25,492 nucleotides of DNA. Origin: JANYCG01 sp031431035. Its GTDB lineage: Bacteria; Pseudomonadota; Gammaproteobacteria; Burkholderiales; Burkholderiaceae_C. The stretch is from assembly GCA_031431035.1 (NCBI GenBank), contig JANPCR010000008.1, positions 1 to 25,492 of the forward strand, given 5' to 3'. The position numbers and the translations under genes are program-made. Below, in pieces: positions 1 through 8,635 of this stretch. The notes below the pieces were generated by a model, which was not told where the DNA came from, ran no database searches, and saw nothing but the letters and a program-made list of their open reading frames with translations. Position 1 is the first letter of the stretch. The number at the start of each line of letters is the position of its first letter.

Positions 1-2211
1 GCGGTCACTGCAAGCTGGCGTGGCTTTGAAGTTGGCAAGGACGACTTTATCAAAGCCAAGTTTGACCTTAACCAAAAGGGCGACTCCGTACTGAACCATG
101 ACCTCGGCACGCTGGGCCGTTGGGTCGCTGTGTCTGGGGCCGCTGCGTCGCCAGGGGCTGGGGCGTACACCTCGCGCGGACTGGCCTTGTTAGTCTACTT
201 TTTAGGAGTGCGCTTGGGCCACTGGATGCGCTCACCCAAAGAGGTGACGCCACTGAAGTGGTTGAGCCATTGGTCCTGGAAGTGCATCCCTAAACCTATG
301 ATGCTGGCGAGTGAGGCGTCAGCCACCTTTTTCGGGAAAGAGCGACCCTGGTGGTACCTTTCAGACGGTGGCCACTTTGAAAACAGTGCTGTGTACCCCT
401 TGCTCAAGCGCGAGGTGGACTTTATTGTCTTATCCGACGCCAGTGGCGACGTCGACTACGACTATGGCGACATCGAAAATTTGGTGCGAAAGGCTCGCAT
501 TGACTTCTCGGCAGAGATCGACTTTTACAGCCGTGCCGAGGCCAGCAGCCTGTTCTCGCTTAGCAGCGCCGAGCTGACGGTTGTGTCACCCGAAGACCTG
601 GCCAATAACCACTCTTGCAGGGGGGTACTCCTCGCGCGCATCCGCTACCGCGAACGCGCGGGACCGCCAGACGCACATGGCAGACCAGGCCAACCCTTTC
701 GCCCTGAAGGCACGCTGTTGGTCATCAAACCCAACCTGCATGACGCGCTGGACGTGGACCTGCTGGCCTATGCGCAGAAGCACACCAGTTTTCCGCATGA
801 GTCGACGGGCGACCAGTCATTTGACGAAGCCCAATGGGAAAGCTACCACCGCTTGGGCGAAGACTTTGGGCGCGCCCTGCACGACAGCTGGCTCGCGCAA
901 TTGCCTGGCTGGCGCAGCCCTGCGCGCCATCCGCTCAAAATTGCAGCGCGGCTGGCGTCAGCGAAGGACGCCGTGCATTCGCAGAAGACCGAGCCGCTTT
1001 GGCGTCGCAGCGCAAGAGCGGCGGCCATTGGCACCACCCTGGGATTGGGCGCTTCAGGCACTGTGTTGCTGTCACTTTGGCAAATGATGGAGCAGCAGCA
1101 GAGAGAAGCTGTCACCCAGCAAACCGCCCTGCGTGCCCGTTTCTCAGAAGCCACCAAAGATCTTGAAAAGTCACTTGAATCAGTCAAGGACAATTGCCCG
1201 GTGCTGACCAAACCGATGGTCACGCAGGCCATGCAAATGCTGGAGTTGCGCGGCATTCCGGCGCTCCAAAAAATCGACCAGCTGACGGTGACAGGTCTGG
1301 CTGAACGGATCGAGAATTTGTGTCTTGCGAAATCGGACGCAACCCCAGGATGCGCTGAAACCAGGGCACAAATTCAGCCCCTGTGTGTTCGCGCCCTGAG
1401 CTCCAAAGATACCTCGGCCATGAACTACTGGCAACCCTGCGGGTCAGCACCTCTGCAAGGCAAATCACCCGACGCAAAAACGCCCCGCGAACTGCGACTT
1501 GAATGCCGCCAAGCACTGGAAGCCAACACGGTGCGAGTACCCGATTTTATAAAGCGTTTGGTGACCGATGATCAAAATCGCGCTTCGGACTTGACCCGGG
1601 GGGCTGCGGTTGGCAGTGACCCAGCTGTCGAGGTAAAAACAGCGAATAAGGAGCCGGTTCTCTCAGCAACTGGCACCGCAAAAACTGCTCCAATCACGCC
1701 CGGACAACCCCAGATCGCCAACGGCTTCGCAGCCAGCACAGTAGCACCTCCATCGACACTGAAAGCCTGTTATCGCGACGGGGCTCGCACAACGCTCTAC
1801 ATGCATATTTATGACGAGAGCTCGCGCACCCACACTCGGAAACTGCGCAAGGACTTGCAGGCTGAGCAAGACTCACCCGTTATTGTGGCACCTGTCGAAA
1901 ACGTCACCCGCAGCGCTGACCTGCGCCAGCAACGCAAGCCTGTCCCCTGGCCAAAACCAACCCTGCTATTACATGACCGAAACAACCCGCAAAGCCGCGA
2001 ATGTGCTGTTGCCATTGCTAATTACATTGGTGCACCCTGGGTGTTGCCAGTGGCACCGGGCGCATTGCCGATGGAAAGCCGCACCGTGGTGCGCGACCTG
2101 CCAAGCTCTATGCAGGCCCAGCCCGGAGTGATTGAGCTTTGGTTGCCACCGACAGACACCTCTCCGCCCAATGTGGCCCAAGGGCGGGAGTATTCTGCCA
2201 ATAGCTATTGA
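1..2211 (+). CDS. Patatin-like phospholipase family protein, C-terminal part (5' end outside window)
   Basis: The reading frame is open from base 1, so the gene begins left of the window; 736 residues are visible. The motif YLSDGGHFEN (Asp at visible residue 122) matches the Asp-Gly-Gly site that supplies the catalytic aspartate of the Ser-Asp dyad in patatin lipases; the serine GxSxG site would lie upstream. After the lipase region there is one hydrophobic segment at about 341-360, followed by a Gln/Glu-rich stretch (about 361-395) that looks coiled-coil. A long low-complexity linker leads to a C-terminal domain at about 590-727, whose style (IYDESSRTHTRKLRKDL, then VIVAPVENVT) recalls LytR_C-like domains; that match is inference. 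Known family role: acyl-ester hydrolysis of lipids. Substrate and location are unknown; the hydrophobic segment suggests membrane anchoring. It converges on livF with a 41-bp gap in which I see no terminator. Confidence 0.75.
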   Translation, partial: AVTASWRGFEVGKDDFIKAKFDLNQKGDSVLNHDLGTLGRWVAVSGAAASPGAGAYTSRGLALLVYFLGVRLGHWMRSPKEVTPLKWLSHWSWKCIPKPMMLASEASATFFGKERPWWYLSDGGHFENSAVYPLLKREVDFIVLSDASGDVDYDYGDIENLVRKARIDFSAEIDFYSRAEASSLFSLSSAELTVVSPEDLANNHSCRGVLLARIRYRERAGPPDAHGRPGQPFRPEGTLLVIKPNLHDALDVDLLAYAQKHTSFPHESTGDQSFDEAQWESYHRLGEDFGRALHDSWLAQLPGWRSPARHPLKIAARLASAKDAVHSQKTEPLWRRSARAAAIGTTLGLGASGTVLLSLWQMMEQQQREAVTQQTALRARFSEATKDLEKSLESVKDNCPVLTKPMVTQAMQMLELRGIPALQKIDQLTVTGLAERIENLCLAKSDATPGCAETRAQIQPLCVRALSSKDTSAMNYWQPCGSAPLQGKSPDAKTPRELRLECRQALEANTVRVPDFIKRLVTDDQNRASDLTRGAAVGSDPAVEVKTANKEPVLSATGTAKTAPITPGQPQIANGFAASTVAPPSTLKACYRDGARTTLYMHIYDESSRTHTRKLRKDLQAEQDSPVIVAPVENVTRSADLRQQRKPVPWPKPTLLLHDRNNPQSRECAVAIANYIGAPWVLPVAPGALPMESRTVVRDLPSSMQAQPGVIELWLPPTDTSPPNVAQGREYSANSY

Positions 2212-2252
2212 GCGTTGGTGATCGCATTTTATCCATTACCTAGCAGTGCCAA

Positions 2253-2984
2253 TCAATCCTTGCGCGCCACACCAAGCAGACTGTCAAGCAGCACCGGGTT
2301 GTCCTGCAAACTGCGCGCAGTCCCCGAGTGCACCAGCGTGCCCCGGTCCAGCACAGCAGCCGTGTCTGATATTGCCAAAATTGCCTGTGGATGCTGCTCA
2401 ACAATGATCGCGCTCAATCCCTCTTCACGGGTGATGCGCCGAATTGCCTTGAGCAGCTCTTGAACGATGATCGGGGCCAAGCCCTCTAGTGGTTCATCCA
2501 GTAGCAGCAAGGTGGGGTTGAGCACCAAGGCACGGCCGACCGCCAGCATTTGCTGTTCACCGCCCGACAGTTGAGTCCCTAAATTGCCTTTGCGCTCTGC
2601 CAGCCGGGGAAACATCTCATACACCCGCTCGCGCGTCCACTGCTTGGCAACCCGCCCCGCCCGCGCCGGGCGAGCCACCGCCGTCAGGTTTTCATCAACC
2701 GTGAGCGACTTGAAAATGTTGCGCTCTTGCGGCACCCAGCCAATACCAGCCGCTGCTCGATCATGAGAAGGCATGGTGTGCAGTACCTTGCCACCCAGGG
2801 TCATACGGCCTGCATGCTGGCGAGTCGCACCGGCCAACGTATTGATCAAAGTCGTTTTGCCCGTACCGTTGCGACCCAGCAAAGCGAGTGTCTGCCCCTC
2901 AGGGAGCGTCAAAGTGATGTTTGTCAACACCACGGCCTCGCCATAGCCCGCGCTTAATTTGTCGATGGAAAGCAAGGTGGTCAT
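2253..2984 (-). CDS. livF: Branched-chain-type ABC transporter ATPase LivF
   Basis: This 243-residue ATPase is the second nucleotide-binding subunit of a LIV/HAAT-type importer. It hydrolyses ATP at the cytoplasmic face to drive uptake. Visible motifs are Walker A GRNGTGKT (37-44), Q-loop Gln86, signature LSGGEQQ (139-145), Walker B LLLLDEP (159-165) and the H-loop His198. The short length and the LEGLAP segment after Walker B are typical of LivF. The start ATG overlaps the livG stop as ATGA, which implies translational coupling. It is the last gene of the minus-strand block. The transported substrate cannot be read from an ATPase; the neighbouring oxygenase and reductase suggest an aromatic or related carboxylate rather than leucine. 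Confidence 0.93.
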   Translation of the reverse strand: MTTLLSIDKLSAGYGEAVVLTNITLTLPEGQTLALLGRNGTGKTTLINTLAGATRQHAGRMTLGGKVLHTMPSHDRAAAGIGWVPQERNIFKSLTVDENLTAVARPARAGRVAKQWTRERVYEMFPRLAERKGNLGTQLSGGEQQMLAVGRALVLNPTLLLLDEPLEGLAPIIVQELLKAIRRITREEGLSAIIVEQHPQAILAISDTAAVLDRGTLVHSGTARSLQDNPVLLDSLLGVARKD

Positions 2985-3757
2985 GCGGCCAATTCCTCGG
3001 CATGCCCCAAGTACACGGCCTTGACCTGCGGGTCGTTGGCAATTTGTTCGGGGTCGCCTTCGGTCAGTACGCCACCGTTCACCAAAACAGTCATTCTTGT
3101 CGCAAAACTGAAGACCAAATCCATGTCATGCTCAATTAAGAGCACCGACACGTTAGATGGCAGCGCCGCTACTGTTTGCAACAGTTCTTCACGCTCACCT
3201 GCTGGCACACCTGCCACTGGCTCATCAAGCAACAGCACTCGGGGCTCGCAAGCCAAGGCGATGGCAATTTCTAGCAAACGACGCTTACCGTAAGCCAAAA
3301 CGTTGGTTTTCTGGTTCATGACCGAGGTCAAGTGAAACTGATCCAGCAGCGCTTCGCAGCGCTGGGTCACCGCATTGTCCGACCCCAAGGCCTGCCACCA
3401 TCGAGCCCCCAGAGCTTGGTGCTGAGAAATTGTCAGCGCCAAAGTTTCGAGCGGCGTCAACGTGTCAAACAACTGGTTAATCTGAAAAGTACGCACCATG
3501 CCACGTGCCACCCGCAAATGAGGGGCTAGACTTGAGATGTCCTGTCCAAGCAACTGAATGCTGCCAGAAGTGGGCTCCAACACGCCCGTCAACAAGTTGA
3601 TTAACGTGGTTTTTCCGGCACCATTGGGGCCAATGAGCGCATGGCGCGCGCCTTGGAGCAGGTTGATGCTGACATTGTCGGTTGCGGTAATGCCACCAAA
3701 ACGCTTCACCAAATTTTGGCAACTCAAAACGACCTCGGGTGACTGCGGCGCGTTCAC
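2981..3757 (-). CDS. livG: Branched-chain-type ABC transporter ATPase LivG
   Basis: This is the first ATPase subunit of the importer, 258 residues from the chosen start. Walker A GPNGAGKT (43-50), Walker B VLLLDEP (174-180) and H-loop His210 are present. The signature reads LAYGKRR (154-160) instead of the usual LSYGQQR-like form, and the segment after Walker B reads VAGVPAGE. I chose the GTG at 3757-3755 because AAGAGGAG precedes it, it overlaps the livM stop as GTGA, and it gives the normal LivG length. The frame stays open upstream to 3853, but that would bury 97 bases inside livM. Its stop overlaps the livF start. Confidence 0.9.
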   Translation of the reverse strand: MNAPQSPEVVLSCQNLVKRFGGITATDNVSINLLQGARHALIGPNGAGKTTLINLLTGVLEPTSGSIQLLGQDISSLAPHLRVARGMVRTFQINQLFDTLTPLETLALTISQHQALGARWWQALGSDNAVTQRCEALLDQFHLTSVMNQKTNVLAYGKRRLLEIAIALACEPRVLLLDEPVAGVPAGEREELLQTVAALPSNVSVLLIEHDMDLVFSFATRMTVLVNGGVLTEGDPEQIANDPQVKAVYLGHAEELAA

Positions 3758-4719
3758 GACTGACTCCTCTTGAACCAAGATTGCGGACGGATCAATCGCT
3801 CCCGCCCCACCAGCGCCAAAATCACCAAAAACAGCCCAATCCAAAATGTCCAATACTGTGGGGTGAGGCTGGAAATCAAGTCCTGCATCAGTTTGAAAAC
3901 GATGGCACCAGCCACGCCGCCATACAGCCAGCCTGTCCCGCCAATCACCAAAACCAACATCACGTCAGCGGAGCGGTGAAACTCAAAAACATCCAGTGAT
4001 GCAAAACCCGTGGTTTGTGCCAACAAGGCACCTGCTGCGCCAGCCATGCCAGCCGCCACGGTGTAAATCACCGCAAGCCGCTGCGTGACTGGAATACCAA
4101 TTGCCGCGGCCCGAAGGCGGTTGTCACGAATGGCCTTGAGCGTCGCCCCAAAAGGTGAATTCACCAATCGGCGCGACAAAACGAACATCAGCATCAAGAC
4201 CAGGATTGAATACCAGGCGGCAGTGCGACCCGATAGATCAAATTCGAACTGCCCAAGCACTGGCCCCATGACCACACCTTGCAATCCATCGGCACCGCCT
4301 GTCAGCCAGTCGAGCTTGTTGGCAAGCTCCATCAAAATCAATCCGACTCCCAGCGTGACCATCAGCCGCGTGAGGTCACTGCCCCGAATGATTGTCAAAC
4401 TGCCAAGGGCACCCAATGCTGTGGCCACCGCGATTCCAACAGCCAAGCCAACCAGCGGGTCCGGCATGACATGCTTGGCAAACAGTGCTGCGCTGTAAGC
4501 CCCCATGCCAAAAAATGCCGCATGCCCCAACGACACAATGCCTGTATAGCCAAGAATCAGATCCAGCGACACCGCAAACAGCGCCACGATGGCGATTTCG
4601 TTGATGATCAAGGCATGCTTTGACAGCAACCAAGGCGACGCCAAGGCCACTACCCACAAGGCAAGTTCCCATGGCTTGTAAGTTCCCGCTGCGCTCAACC
4701 GCTTTTGGAGCTCGTTCAT
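3754..4719 (-). CDS. livM: Branched-chain-type ABC transporter permease LivM
   Basis: This 321-residue hydrophobic protein is the second membrane subunit of the importer. The motif SLGHAAFFGMGAYSAALF and the multi-helix pattern throughout fit the LivM family, whose members pair with LivH to form the inner-membrane channel. The ATG at 4719-4717 was chosen because it overlaps the livH stop as ATGA and gives the usual N-terminus before the first helix; an in-frame start further upstream (4761) would lie inside livH. Four-base overlaps at both ends show tight coupling with livH and livG. Confidence 0.92.
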   Translation of the reverse strand: MNELQKRLSAAGTYKPWELALWVVALASPWLLSKHALIINEIAIVALFAVSLDLILGYTGIVSLGHAAFFGMGAYSAALFAKHVMPDPLVGLAVGIAVATALGALGSLTIIRGSDLTRLMVTLGVGLILMELANKLDWLTGGADGLQGVVMGPVLGQFEFDLSGRTAAWYSILVLMLMFVLSRRLVNSPFGATLKAIRDNRLRAAAIGIPVTQRLAVIYTVAAGMAGAAGALLAQTTGFASLDVFEFHRSADVMLVLVIGGTGWLYGGVAGAIVFKLMQDLISSLTPQYWTFWIGLFLVILALVGRERLIRPQSWFKRSQS

Positions 4720-5591
4720 GCTTTGCCGCCTTGGCGCACAAAAAGACCTTGCGGACGCCAAATCAAAATCGCAATCATCAAACAGTAAACAATGAAGGCA
4801 CCCAACTTGGGGATGTAGTACTTGCCCGCCACGTCAGCAATGCCAAGCAGCAACGCGGCTAAAAGTGGCCCGGTGATACTGGACGTACCGCCCACTGCCA
4901 CCACAATCAAAAAGTAGATCATGAACTTGAGCGGAAAGGTCGGGTCCAGCCCCAGCACCTCGGCACCTAAAGCGCCGCCCAGCCCCGCCAGACCAGAGCC
5001 TACGGCAAAGGTGCTCAAAAACACCACGTTGACATTGATGCCCAAGCCAGCGGCCACCCTTTGATCGTCAACCGAGGCGCGCAAGCGGCTGCCAAATCGC
5101 GTCTTTGCCAGAACGTACTGGAGGCACAGCGTCAGCACCGCACAGACCGCCACGATGAAGAGCCGGTAGTGCCCCATACCGAGCGTCCAGGCCCCTTCAC
5201 CAATCTCCGCGCGCCCTTTCAACCAATCAGGCAGCTGAATGATTTGCTGCGTTGACCCCATGAAATAGTCACAACTTGCCACCGCCATGAAGGTCAATCC
5301 GATGGAAAAAAGCACTTGATCCAAATGCGGCTTGCTGTACATAGACCGATACAGCGTACGCTCCAGCACCCCGCCGATCAGCGCAGCGCCCAAAAAGGCC
5401 AACGGCAGGCACACCAGAAAAGGCACCCCCAGGCGCTGCATCAAAAGCACCGTGATGTAGCCCCCCACCATGGCGAAAGCGCCGTGCGCCAAGTTGATGA
5501 AATTCATCAACCCCATGGTGACGGCCAGACCCACCGCCAGGATAAACAACAGCATGCCGTAGGCTATGCCGTCGAAGAGGATCGTCAGCAT
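4716..5591 (-). CDS. livH: Branched-chain-type ABC transporter permease LivH
   Basis: This 291-residue integral membrane protein is the first channel subunit of the importer. The N-terminal segment with MGLMNFINLAHGAFAMVGGY is the hallmark of LivH permeases, and hydrophobic helices continue to the C-terminus. Its ATG follows the TAA stop of the receptor gene with no intervening base (TAAATG), so translation probably depends on ribosomes finishing livJ; no separate Shine-Dalgarno sequence is obvious. The stop overlaps livM. Confidence 0.93.
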   Translation of the reverse strand: MLTILFDGIAYGMLLFILAVGLAVTMGLMNFINLAHGAFAMVGGYITVLLMQRLGVPFLVCLPLAFLGAALIGGVLERTLYRSMYSKPHLDQVLFSIGLTFMAVASCDYFMGSTQQIIQLPDWLKGRAEIGEGAWTLGMGHYRLFIVAVCAVLTLCLQYVLAKTRFGSRLRASVDDQRVAAGLGINVNVVFLSTFAVGSGLAGLGGALGAEVLGLDPTFPLKFMIYFLIVVAVGGTSSITGPLLAALLLGIADVAGKYYIPKLGAFIVYCLMIAILIWRPQGLFVRQGGKA

Positions 5592-6764
5592 TTACTTGGT
5601 CTTGCCCGGATCTTTCACATCCTTGATGGTGTCAAACTCGACGTTGTAAAGCTGGCCGTCCTTCTTTTCGACCTTTCGGATGTAGATGTTGTGCACTACG
5701 TCGCGGGTTTGCGCATCAATGAACATGGGGCCGCGCGGGCTTTCAAATATTTGCCCCTTCATCGCAGCCAGCAAAGCGTCACCCGTGCCGCCTTTGGTGG
5801 CTTTCGCAGCTTCGTAGATGACCCGCATGCCGTCGTACCCACCTACCGCCATGAAGTTGGGGCGCAGGCTGGGGTTGGCCTTGGAAAACGCATCAACGAA
5901 CTTTTTATTGACCGCAGAAGGATGCGCTGTGGAATAGTGGTGAGAGGTGACGACACCCACGGCCACATCGCCCATGGCGTTCAAAATATCGTCATCCGTC
6001 ACATCGCCCGTGCCAATCAGCTTAATGCCCGCTTTGTCCAACCCACGCTCGGCGAACTGCTTCATCAGGGCTGCGCCTGCGCCAGAGGGCACGAAAGCAA
6101 AAACTGCATCGGGTTTGGCGTCGCGAACCTTTTGCAAAAACGGCGCAAAGTCTGGGTTGCGCAAGGGCACACGCAAAGACTCGGTCACTTGGCCGCCATT
6201 GAAAGTCAAACGGTCTTTGAAGAATTTTTCGGCGTCAATCCCTGGGCCGAAATCAGTGACCAGGGTGACCACCTTTTTGACGCCATTTTTAGGTGCCCAG
6301 TCGGCAATAGCCACCGCGGCCTGGGGCAAGGTGAAGCTGGTGCGAATGATGTAAGGCGAGGCTTCGGTGATAATGGACGTGGCAGCCGCCATCACAACCA
6401 AAGGCGTTTTGGATTGGGTGGCGATGGGGGCCGTGGCGAACGCCAACGGCGTCAAACCAAACCCTGCCAGCACATTGACTTTTTCGTTGACCACGAGTTC
6501 CTGCGCGATGCGCTTGGTCACGTCTGGCGTGCCGGTGTCGTCCTTGACAATCAGTTCCACCTTTTTGCCACCCACGGTGTCGCCGTTTTGCGCCATGTAA
6601 AGGCGAGCAGCCGCTTCAATCTGCTTGCCAGTTGAGGCAAATGGCCCCGTCATGGGCAAGATCAAACCGATCTTGAATTTATTGTCTTGGGCGAAAGCGC
6701 CCCCACTGGCCAAGGCGGCAACAGTGGCCACCAATGCGGTTTGAACAAGAACTCGTTTTTTCAT
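5592..6764 (-). CDS. ABC transporter periplasmic substrate-binding protein (LivJ/HAAT family)
   Basis: This 390-residue receptor has a clear signal peptide: Lys-Lys-Arg, a hydrophobic core, and likely cleavage after AFA at residue 25. The mature start, KIGLILPMTGPFASTGKQ, is typical of type I periplasmic binding proteins of the branched-chain/amide/aromatic class (Peripla_BP_6). It captures the solute and delivers it to LivHM. The start is supported by GGAG six bases upstream of the ATG. It lies 82 bases after the reductase gene in the same direction. Receptors of this class recognise amino acids, urea, or aromatic acids such as benzoates and cinnamates; with Rieske oxygenase and reductase genes upstream, an aromatic or methoxylated carboxylate is the best guess. 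Confidence 0.92.
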   Translation of the reverse strand: MKKRVLVQTALVATVAALASGGAFAQDNKFKIGLILPMTGPFASTGKQIEAAARLYMAQNGDTVGGKKVELIVKDDTGTPDVTKRIAQELVVNEKVNVLAGFGLTPLAFATAPIATQSKTPLVVMAAATSIITEASPYIIRTSFTLPQAAVAIADWAPKNGVKKVVTLVTDFGPGIDAEKFFKDRLTFNGGQVTESLRVPLRNPDFAPFLQKVRDAKPDAVFAFVPSGAGAALMKQFAERGLDKAGIKLIGTGDVTDDDILNAMGDVAVGVVTSHHYSTAHPSAVNKKFVDAFSKANPSLRPNFMAVGGYDGMRVIYEAAKATKGGTGDALLAAMKGQIFESPRGPMFIDAQTRDVVHNIYIRKVEKKDGQLYNVEFDTIKDVKDPGKTK

Positions 6765-6846
6765 GAAAGTCTCCGGGTAATTACAAATTTCTCAAAGGTC
6801 AATCGTCAACAAAAATCGGCTCAAAATCAGGCTCAGAGAGAATTCA

Positions 6847-7833
6847 CTACGCCTCAACTCGGTAAGCAGAATCGAGGGTAATTTCCCCTACAACGCGGGA
6901 GACGCACACGCAAATGCGCTGGTTCCCAAGTTTCTCTTCGTCGCTCAAAAAAACATCGCGGTGGTCGATTTCGCCGTCCACTGCCAGCACATCCATTGAG
7001 CACAGTCCACATTCGCCGCGACGGCAATCGTGCAAGGCTTGCACCCCCTCCATCTCCAACGCGTCAAGCAAACCACAGTCGGCGGGCACGGTGATGTCGA
7101 TCTGGTGGCGTGGCACCTTCAGGCGAAAAGCCTGGGGCGCAAAACGGCCGCTGCTGCCAAAAGTTTCGTAACGCAAATCGGGGGCCAATCGCCCGGCTTT
7201 GGCCCAAGCACGGCGGGCTGCATCCAACATGGGCACAGGGCCGCACACGTACATTTGAGCGCCAGCGGGCAGCTTTGCAATTTCAACATCAAAGTCAATG
7301 AATTCACCATGCTCTGCCAGCACCGTAGCAAGGCTTGCATTCAACGCCGCTTGAAGCAGTGGCAAATAGGCCAGCTCGACCGCGGACCGGGCACCAAACA
7401 CCATTTTGACTTGGGCACCGCGTTGGGCCAAGGCCTGCGCCATGCCAAGCATGGGCGTCACCCCAATGCCACCCGCGACAAGCAGGTAGGCGGGCGCCGT
7501 CAAGTCCAGCGGAAAATGGTTTTGCGGTTCACTGATGGGCAGACGGTCGCCCACCGCCAATTGCCACATGGCCAGCGAACCACCGCGTCCATCGTCCAGA
7601 CGTTTGACGGCAATTCGGTAAAACTCCCCATCGGGCTGCCCGATCAGAGAGTACGAACGCGTGTGCGGTTTGGCAGCCGCGCCCTGCCCCACCAAGACCT
7701 GAACTTGCAAGTGCCCCCCGGGTGCTTGGGGCAGCACACTACCCGCAGGCTTGAGGGTGAACTCACGCACTGTGGGGGTGACCTCGCGAATCGCGTGAAC
7801 TCGGGCTTGCACCAAGGTTTGAGAGCTCTTCAT
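6847..7833 (-). CDS. VanB-type oxidoreductase (FMN/NAD(P)H/2Fe-2S phthalate dioxygenase reductase family)
   Basis: This 328-residue electron-transfer protein has the class IA reductase domain order. An FMN-binding barrel holds RSYSL (59-63). A nucleotide domain holds GGIGVTPML (121-129) and CGPVPML (197-203). A C-terminal plant-type ferredoxin has Cys270, Cys275, Cys278 and Cys308 as 2Fe-2S ligands (CRRGECGLC). It would pass electrons from NAD(P)H to the Rieske oxygenase encoded two genes upstream. Vanillate O-demethylase reductase VanB and phthalate dioxygenase reductase share this layout, so the family name does not fix the substrate. It starts 29 bases after the GntR gene and has no strong Shine-Dalgarno sequence. 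Confidence 0.92.
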   Translation of the reverse strand: MKSSQTLVQARVHAIREVTPTVREFTLKPAGSVLPQAPGGHLQVQVLVGQGAAAKPHTRSYSLIGQPDGEFYRIAVKRLDDGRGGSLAMWQLAVGDRLPISEPQNHFPLDLTAPAYLLVAGGIGVTPMLGMAQALAQRGAQVKMVFGARSAVELAYLPLLQAALNASLATVLAEHGEFIDFDVEIAKLPAGAQMYVCGPVPMLDAARRAWAKAGRLAPDLRYETFGSSGRFAPQAFRLKVPRHQIDITVPADCGLLDALEMEGVQALHDCRRGECGLCSMDVLAVDGEIDHRDVFLSDEEKLGNQRICVCVSRVVGEITLDSAYRVEA

Positions 7834-7862
7834 GGTGAGTCTTTTGAAATTTTCACCTGGGG

Positions 7863-8630
7863 CTAACTTCTTTTGCGAATCAAGCGCACGCCTGGCATTT
7901 GATCGAGGTTTTGACCCATCACAGCCTCGCGCAGATTGCGTTGGGCGAGCCGCGAGTGTTCGCGCATCAGGCTCTCGGCCCGCGCACCCTCGCGCCGCTC
8001 AATCGCGTCTAAAACCTGCCAGTGCTGGTCTTGCGCCACGATCAGCATGTCGCGCGCCTTGGGCGCATTGGCCTGCACCACCACAAACCCTGACGGTGAT
8101 GCAAAGGGCAAGGCGCAAACACGCTCAAGCTCTTTGGCGATCACGGTGCTGCCCGACATTTCACTGAGCAGCGCATGAAATTTTTCATTCAGGGTGACGT
8201 AAGCGCCCAAGGCTTCGTCATTCAGCGCAGGCTCACCCAGCACAGCGTCAATAGCGAGCAGAGTTTCACGCGCTTCGGCCAGCAACACAGGCGCTGCGCT
8301 GCGTTCTGCCGTCAAACGTGCAGACAGTCCTTCCAGGGTGCCGCGCAGCTCAATGGCCTCAGACACATCGCGTTCTGAAAACGTCTTGACAGCGTAGCCC
8401 CCATTGGGCAGCGAATCCAGCAGACCCTCTTGCTCCAAGCGCACCAACGCCGCACGAATCGGGGTGCGCGAGAAGCCTAATTTTTCGACCACCGACAGTT
8501 CGGCAATGCGCGCACCACCCGGCAATTCACCGCTGAAAATCATCTCGCGCAGTCGCAACTGCGCCTTCAACTGCACGCTGGCGGCTACCTCAGTAATGCC
8601 TGCAAGTGGCAACTTGACGGAAAGCACCAT
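7863..8630 (-). CDS. GntR-family transcriptional regulator, FadR/VanR subgroup (FCD domain)
   Basis: This 255-residue regulator has an N-terminal winged helix (about 22-82, with LGFSRTPIRAALVRLEQEGLL) and a helical FCD ligand-binding domain (about 88-230) containing ELRGTLEG, LNEKFHALL and QDQHWQVLDAIERREG. FCD regulators bind small carboxylates, often through a metal, and commonly repress the pathway they sit in. The gene lies inside the operon, between the oxygenase and its reductase. The ATG at 8630 is used. A TTG at 8639 overlaps the oxygenase stop as TTGA and is an alternative; neither has a good Shine-Dalgarno sequence. A likely target is the TGTATACA palindrome in front of the oxygenase gene (inference). 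Confidence 0.88.
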   Translation of the reverse strand: MVLSVKLPLAGITEVAASVQLKAQLRLREMIFSGELPGGARIAELSVVEKLGFSRTPIRAALVRLEQEGLLDSLPNGGYAVKTFSERDVSEAIELRGTLEGLSARLTAERSAAPVLLAEARETLLAIDAVLGEPALNDEALGAYVTLNEKFHALLSEMSGSTVIAKELERVCALPFASPSGFVVVQANAPKARDMLIVAQDQHWQVLDAIERREGARAESLMREHSRLAQRNLREAVMGQNLDQMPGVRLIRKRS

Positions 8631-8635
8631 GTTGT

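Noticed and set aside
5316..6635. Open frame of 439 codons on the plus strand opposite the receptor gene
   Set aside because: It is antisense to a clear periplasmic binding protein and has shadow-type composition (His, Gln and Arg rich, no domains).
6780..6809. Possible separate promoter for the receptor gene (TTGACG, 18 bases, TGTAAT on the minus strand)
   Set aside because: Transcription would begin at about 6773, inside the Shine-Dalgarno sequence (6771-6774), leaving no usable leader; probably chance.
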